Source: an uncultured Bacillus sp.
GTDB lineage: Bacteria; Bacillota; Bacilli; Bacillales; DSM-1321
Assembly: GCA_934215995.1 (NCBI GenBank)
Contig: CAKQBC010000066.1
Coordinates: 1-9,505 of the forward strand
Length of the DNA stretch: 9,505 nucleotides
Direction: 5' to 3'
Shown here: positions 5,850-9,505 of the stretch, piece by piece
How the letters are laid out: every line of letters starts with the position of its first letter
Numbering within the stretch: the first letter of the stretch is position 1
The notes under the pieces: model-generated
The model's database searches: none
What the model was told of the DNA's origin: nothing
Seen by the model: only the letters and a program-made list of their open reading frames with translations
Translations under genes and position numbers: made by a program

Positions 5850-7088
5850 TTATTGAATGCGGGTTTCTTTATAATCCATATGCAGCTCAAAAGCGTCATG
5901 GAGTACATTTACCGCTTCAATCAGGCGGTCTTCCTTAACAAGCACCCAAATGGTTGTATGGCTGTCCGCTGCCTGCAGGATTGTAATCCCTTTTTCAGCA
6001 AGGGCTGTCACGATTTTTGCATTGACCCCTGGCACACCGGCCATTCCAGCGCCCACTACGGACACTTTTGCACAATTGCGTTCAACTACCGGTTCATAGC
6101 CGATTCCCTCAAGAATTGAGATCGCAAGCTCTGTCATATCCTCACTGACAGTATACACCACGCCATTTGGCGATATATTGATGAAGTCGACGCTGATGTG
6201 CGCATTCGCCATTGCCTGGAATACTTCTGTCTGGACATTGTATTGGTCTTTCTTCGCTTTAACCTTGATTTGGGAAATCTTATTTATATGCGCGATTCCT
6301 GTTACGGAACGCTCCCTGATATCGCTTCCTCTGCTCTGGCGGTGAAGGCTTGTCACCAATGTACCCAGTCCATCGCTGTATGTTGAGCGGATGCGGATCG
6401 GCACTTTAGCGGCCATTGCGATTTCAACCGCACGTGGATGGATCACCTTCGCCCCTTCGTATGCCATATTGCATACCTCTGTATATGTCACTACCGATAA
6501 TGCCCTTGCATTTTCGGCAATGCGCGGATCTGCGGTCATGATTCCCTCCACATCTGTGAAGATATCAATCCATTCCGCATGTACAGCTGCACCGATGGCA
6601 GCGGCTGAAGTATCACTTCCGCCACGTCCGATTGTTGTGATGTCGCCATTTCGGGCCACTCCCTGAAATCCGGCAACTACAACTACATCATATTTATCCA
6701 GTTCTTTTACAAGACGGTCGCATTTCATTTCAATGATCTTAGCATTTGTGTGGTCATTGTTCGTCCTAAACCCGGCTTGGGCTCCTGTATAGGCTGTAGC
6801 CTTAATCCCATTTTGCTGCAGCATATTGGCAAAGACGACGGAAGATATGGTTTCACCGACTGACATTAACAGATCTTGTTCTCTCTTAGTGACTTTATTG
6901 TCTGCAGAATCAATCAGAGATAATAAAGTATCCGTAGCGTACGGTTCGCCTTTCCTTCCCATGGCGGAAACGACCGCAACCACTTTATACCCTTCCTGCA
7001 ACGCTTTTTCTATATGCCTTCTGGCGCACTGTCTGCTCTCGTGGTCTCTTACAGAAGTGCCTCCGAATTTTTGAACGATAATTTTCAT
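5850..7088 (-). CDS. dapG: Aspartokinase I (DapG), diaminopimelate-sensitive type
   Basis: Phosphorylates aspartate, the first step of the aspartate pathway. 412 residues, a few more than the B. subtilis protein as I remember it (about 404), with the extra residues at the C-terminus (HMDYKETRIQ). Visible: KFGGTS at 7-12, the amino acid kinase core with TTIGRGGSDTSA at 151-162, FTDVEGIMTADPR at 177-189, and two ACT domains at about 264-330 (IKVKAKKDQYNVQTEVF) and 341-405 (VSVVGAGMAGVPG, SHTTIWVLV). In B. subtilis this isozyme is inhibited by meso-diaminopimelate; that is inferred from operon membership. The start ATG follows GGGGTG at about 5 nt. It lies 65 nt after asd with a hairpin between, and 61 nt before dapA. 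Confidence 0.95.
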   Translation of the reverse strand: MKIIVQKFGGTSVRDHESRQCARRHIEKALQEGYKVVAVVSAMGRKGEPYATDTLLSLIDSADNKVTKREQDLLMSVGETISSVVFANMLQQNGIKATAYTGAQAGFRTNNDHTNAKIIEMKCDRLVKELDKYDVVVVAGFQGVARNGDITTIGRGGSDTSAAAIGAAVHAEWIDIFTDVEGIMTADPRIAENARALSVVTYTEVCNMAYEGAKVIHPRAVEIAMAAKVPIRIRSTYSDGLGTLVTSLHRQSRGSDIRERSVTGIAHINKISQIKVKAKKDQYNVQTEVFQAMANAHISVDFINISPNGVVYTVSEDMTELAISILEGIGYEPVVERNCAKVSVVGAGMAGVPGVNAKIVTALAEKGITILQAADSHTTIWVLVKEDRLIEAVNVLHDAFELHMDYKETRIQ

Positions 7089-7106
7089 TTTTACACCCCA
7101 ACAGAA

Positions 7107-7136
7107 CCCAGCCTTCCTTCCTTAAGGATGGCTGGG
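7107..7136 (-). other. Strong intercistronic hairpin between asd and dapG
   Basis: CCCAGCC (7107-7113) pairs with GGCTGGG (7130-7136), and after one mismatch TCCTT (7115-7119) pairs with AAGGA (7124-7128), leaving a 4-nt loop. It lies 17 nt after the asd stop and just upstream of the dapG ribosome binding site. No T-run follows on the minus strand, so it is better read as an mRNA processing or stability structure than as a terminator. Confidence 0.6.
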
Positions 7137-7153
7137 ATTATGAATAGATTCCT

Positions 7154-8209
7154 TTATTTTACGGCAACCAGTCCGAGTTTCAATAGACTTTCAGCAATCT
7201 GTACAGAATTCCAGGCTGCCCCTTTTAAAAGATTATCAGAGACTACCCACATATGGAATCCTTTATCATTATCCAGATCTTTACGAATCCTTCCGACAAA
7301 CACGTCGTTTTTGCCAACACTGTCAGCAGGCATTGGATAAAGCTGTTCTTCCGGAGCGTCCTGAAGTACAATTCCCGGAGCATTGCTCAACAGTTCTTTC
7401 AGTTCCTGCACCGTAACACCCGGCTGGTCGACTTCGATATACAAAGACTCTGAATGGCCTGTTACAACCGGTATGCGCACACATGTTGCAGCAACCGGAA
7501 GCTCCGGCAAATGCATGATTTTTTTCGTCTCATTGATCATTTTCATTTCTTCAAATGTATAGCCATTATCCTGGAATTTATCAATTTGAGGAATGGCATT
7601 GAATGCAATCTGGTAATGTTTTTTATCCGATTTCACAGGCAGGATCCGCGGTTCGAATCCCTCTCCTGACAATATCGCCTTCGATTGTTCTTCAAGTTCC
7701 GTGATCGCCGCTGCCCCGGAGCCGGAAACAGCCTGATAGGTCGATACGATCACTTTGTTCAATCCATACTTTTTGCGGATCGGTTCCATGGCAACAACCA
7801 TTTGGATTGTGGAACAGTTCGGATTGGCAATGATTCCTTTATGGGCATGGAGATCCTCTTCGTTTACTTCAGGCACGACCAGCGGAGTGTTTTCATCCAT
7901 CCTGAAGGCGCTTGTGTTATCGACCACGATCGCCCCGCGCTTTGCAGCTTCCGGTGCAAGCTCCAGTGAAACGCTGCCGCCTGCACTGAATAAAGCAATA
8001 TCCACTCCCTCGAATGATTCCGGCTTCGCTTCCGACACTGTATATTCTTCATTCTTGAATGTGATTTTTGTTCCGGCAGAGCGGGAAGAAGACAATAAAG
8101 TAAGTTTCCTGATCGGAAAATTCCTGTCCGCCAGCGTTTTGAGCATTTGCTGCCCGACCGCTCCCGTTGCTCCAACTACTGCTACATGTAAGCCTCTTCT
8201 ATCTTCCAC
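7154..8209 (-). CDS. asd: Aspartate-semialdehyde dehydrogenase
   Basis: NADPH-dependent reduction of aspartyl phosphate to aspartate semialdehyde, the branch point to diaminopimelate, lysine, threonine and methionine. 351 residues from the GTG start, close to the usual 346-350. Visible: nucleotide-binding GATGAVG at 13-19, SSSRSAG loop, FSAGGSVS, the catalytic cysteine in ANPNCSTIQ (Cys132), the dimer-domain stretch [15 protein letters not shown], the conserved histidine in TGHSES (His252), and VGRIRKD. Start choice: GTG at 8209 is 8 nt from AAAAGGGG; the adjacent TTG at 8212 is also in frame but only 5 nt away. First gene of asd-dapG-dapA; it follows dpaB after a 178-nt gap. Confidence 0.95.
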   Translation of the reverse strand: MEDRRGLHVAVVGATGAVGQQMLKTLADRNFPIRKLTLLSSSRSAGTKITFKNEEYTVSEAKPESFEGVDIALFSAGGSVSLELAPEAAKRGAIVVDNTSAFRMDENTPLVVPEVNEEDLHAHKGIIANPNCSTIQMVVAMEPIRKKYGLNKVIVSTYQAVSGSGAAAITELEEQSKAILSGEGFEPRILPVKSDKKHYQIAFNAIPQIDKFQDNGYTFEEMKMINETKKIMHLPELPVAATCVRIPVVTGHSESLYIEVDQPGVTVQELKELLSNAPGIVLQDAPEEQLYPMPADSVGKNDVFVGRIRKDLDNDKGFHMWVVSDNLLKGAAWNSVQIAESLLKLGLVAVK

Positions 8210-8217
8210 CAACCAGA

Positions 8218-8225
8218 CCCCTTTT
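8218..8225 (-). promoter_or_regulatory. Ribosome binding site of asd, separating TTG and GTG starts
   Basis: AAAAGGGG on the minus strand, 5 nt before TTG (8212) and 8 nt before GTG (8209). Spacing favours the GTG. The two choices differ by one residue. Confidence 0.55.
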
Positions 8226-8390
8226 CTTGTGACTATTTTTTAATTTAGTTTTTATATAACTGAATACAATACAATTATGGCTATTGCATAAACAGTAAGT
8301 ATAGCTCTATGTTTTTACACATTTATATTGATTTTACCATATTAGCACATAAAAGAGAGAAAGTTTCTAAAAAAACCGTCTATCTTGATT
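8226..8390 (-). other. AT-rich intergenic region between dpaB and asd
   Basis: The gap between the sporulation pair dpaAB and the biosynthetic genes. No coding frame is visible. Just past the dpaB stop the minus strand has a weak stem (CTATTT near 8398 with AGATAG near 8380) followed by GACGG and seven T, a poor terminator candidate. Further on there are -10-like hexamers, TATACT (8303-8298) and TATAAA (8256-8251), but neither has a recognisable -35 at 16-18 nt. A vegetative promoter for asd is expected here on biological grounds, yet I cannot place it. Confidence 0.4.
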
Positions 8391-8990
8391 TTAAATAGGA
8401 TTGCGGAACTTTTCAATGATTAACGGCTGTATTTGCCGGCCTTCCAGAGCTGCGAGGATCGTATCCTTCAGCAATGTCATTTCTGCAACCATGGATTTCG
8501 GCTTCTTTTCCGGATCGTCCTGGCCGAAAGGCACGAAATAAAGATCCTTTGAAGCCAAAAGCCGCATCAGGTTCACGCCATTCAGCCCAAGGGCATCATT
8601 CGTTGAAATTCCCAGTACGACCGGACGGTGGTTCCTCATTGTCGCTTTGGCAGCCATGAGCACCGGGCTGTCCGTCATTGCGTTTGCCATTTTGCTCATC
8701 GATGTTCCCGTCATCGGTGCGATCACCATGCAATCAAGCGGCTCCTTCGGGCCAAGCGGCTCAGCCTTTACGATTGTATCGACGGCTTTATGCCCCGTAA
8801 TCGACTCGAATCTTTCGAGCCATTCCTGCCCCTCCCCGAACCGTGTATTTGTGTTGATGACAGTGGAAGACACAACAGGAATCACTTCCGCCCCTTCATT
8901 CACAAGCCTTTCTATTTCGGGAAATACAGCATCATATGTGCAATGCGAGCCTGTCAGGCCGAAGCCTATTCTTTTTCCAATAAGGGTCAT
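8391..8990 (-). CDS. dpaB: Dipicolinate synthase subunit B (flavoprotein-like)
   Basis: Subunit of the dipicolinate synthase that works in the mother cell during late sporulation. It converts the DapA product to dipicolinic acid, which is loaded into the spore core. 199 residues, the usual length. The flavoprotein fold is shown by IGFGLTGSHCTYDAVFPEIE (8-27), NTNTRFGEG (47-55), the CMVIAPMTGTSMSKMANAMTDSPV core (87-110) and VVLGISTNDALGLNG (124-138). The ATG at 8990 overlaps the dpaA stop (ATGA) and is preceded by a purine-rich AGAGGAGAGG ribosome binding site, so translation is coupled to dpaA. The mother-cell SigK promoter known for this operon in B. subtilis would lie upstream of dpaA, outside the window. 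Confidence 0.95.
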   Translation of the reverse strand: MTLIGKRIGFGLTGSHCTYDAVFPEIERLVNEGAEVIPVVSSTVINTNTRFGEGQEWLERFESITGHKAVDTIVKAEPLGPKEPLDCMVIAPMTGTSMSKMANAMTDSPVLMAAKATMRNHRPVVLGISTNDALGLNGVNLMRLLASKDLYFVPFGQDDPEKKPKSMVAEMTLLKDTILAALEGRQIQPLIIEKFRNPI

Positions 8991-9505
8991 ACTAGCCTCT
9001 CCTCTCTTTTCTGTAAGTCATCCTGCAAGAGCTGCGAAAGAACGTTAGCCAAAATCCTTCCAGCCGTCTTAGGGGCGACTATCCCCGGCAATCCCGGAGC
9101 CAGCAGCGCCTTGATGCCCCTCTTCTCCGCATAGCGGAAATCCGTTCCTCCAGGCTGGGACGCAAGATCTATGATCAGCGTATTCGGCGCCATGCCTGCT
9201 ATCACTTTTGCTGTCACAATCGGAACAGGGATCGTATTGATGCATATATCCACATTGCTTACTGCCTCTCCAATGTCTTTTAAATAGAATGGTTCCATCG
9301 ACATTTCTGTTATTCTTGCGATATCCGCACTTTTTCTCGCCCCGACCTTCACATGGGCCCCTAATGATTTAAATGCCCTGGCCACACTCATCCCCACCCG
9401 GCCCAGCCCAAGTACTGCAACCCTGCAGCCGTGTATCGTATAATCCGTATGCTGGATCGCCATCATTATCGTGCCTTCCACGGTCGGAATGCTGTTATAT
9501 ATGGC
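8987..9505 (-). CDS. dpaA: Dipicolinate synthase subunit A (DpaA), 5' end outside window
   Basis: C-terminal 172 residues of the roughly 300-residue dehydrogenase-like subunit of dipicolinate synthase. The frame runs through the window edge (first residues AIYNSIPTVEGT), so the GTG at 9481 is an internal valine, not a start. Visible: a Rossmann nucleotide-binding motif VAVLGLGRVG (window residues 29-38), VKVGARKS for cofactor recognition, DICINTIP, LIIDLASQPGGTDF, and the conserved end LLAPGLPGIVAPKTAGRILANVL. The sequence follows B. subtilis SpoVFA closely. Its stop overlaps the dpaB start by 4 nt. Confidence 0.95.
   Translation of the reverse strand, partial: AIYNSIPTVEGTIMMAIQHTDYTIHGCRVAVLGLGRVGMSVARAFKSLGAHVKVGARKSADIARITEMSMEPFYLKDIGEAVSNVDICINTIPVPIVTAKVIAGMAPNTLIIDLASQPGGTDFRYAEKRGIKALLAPGLPGIVAPKTAGRILANVLSQLLQDDLQKREERLV

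Noticed and set aside
8213..8390. Lysine (L-box) or other riboswitch ahead of asd
   Set aside because: The gap lacks the GC-containing multi-stem architecture and any strong terminator stem next to asd.
9479..9481. GTG at 9481 as the start of dpaA
   Set aside because: The frame continues to the window edge with family-like residues (AIYNSIPT) before it; the gene is simply cut by the window.

Overview
The window comes from an endospore-forming Firmicute of the Bacillaceae (Bacillus in the broad sense). The basis is gene content and order, the proteins' similarity to the Bacillus subtilis set as I remember them, strong AGGAGG-type ribosome binding sites, and T-tailed hairpin terminators. Every gene I can support lies on the minus strand. 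Read in the direction of transcription (right to left) the order is dpaA (5' end cut by the window), dpaB, asd, dapG, dapA, rnjB, tepA, ylzJ, spoIIIE (3' part cut by the window). This matches the B. subtilis chromosomal order.

Region by region. 9505-8391 holds dpaA-dpaB, translationally coupled through an ATGA overlap; they encode dipicolinate synthase, made in the mother cell during sporulation. 8390-8213 is an AT-rich gap of 178 nt. 8209-4916 holds asd-dapG-dapA, which take aspartate to the dihydrodipicolinate precursor, with a strong hairpin between asd and dapG. 4915-4501 is a 415-nt gap with a duplicated terminator-like palindrome flanking a second long palindrome, another hairpin, and a good SigA promoter for rnjB. 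4500-2833 is rnjB (RNase J2), closed by its own terminator. 2665-1658 holds a SigG-like promoter, then tepA and ylzJ, coupled by another ATGA overlap. 1657-1447 holds two extended -10 boxes and a leader hairpin. 1446-1 is the first 482 codons of spoIIIE, ending just after the Walker A motif.

The theme is diaminopimelate/lysine supply plus sporulation. DapG, Asd and DapA make the precursor that DpaA/DpaB divert to spore dipicolinic acid. SpoIIIE pumps DNA into the forespore, and TepA is a ClpP-like serine protease linked to spore biology.

The main anomaly is inside dapA. A 19-residue in-frame stretch (about residues 98-116) does not look like DapA. It replaces, at the same length, the beta-strand and loop that normally carry the YYNKP-type motif with a catalytic tyrosine, and it instead resembles the repeat motif of the ClpC N-terminal domain. 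The rest of the protein is an ordinary DapA. Whether this is real, an assembly artefact or an altered sequence cannot be decided from the window alone. No phage, transposase, tRNA, rRNA, CRISPR array or riboswitch was recognised.
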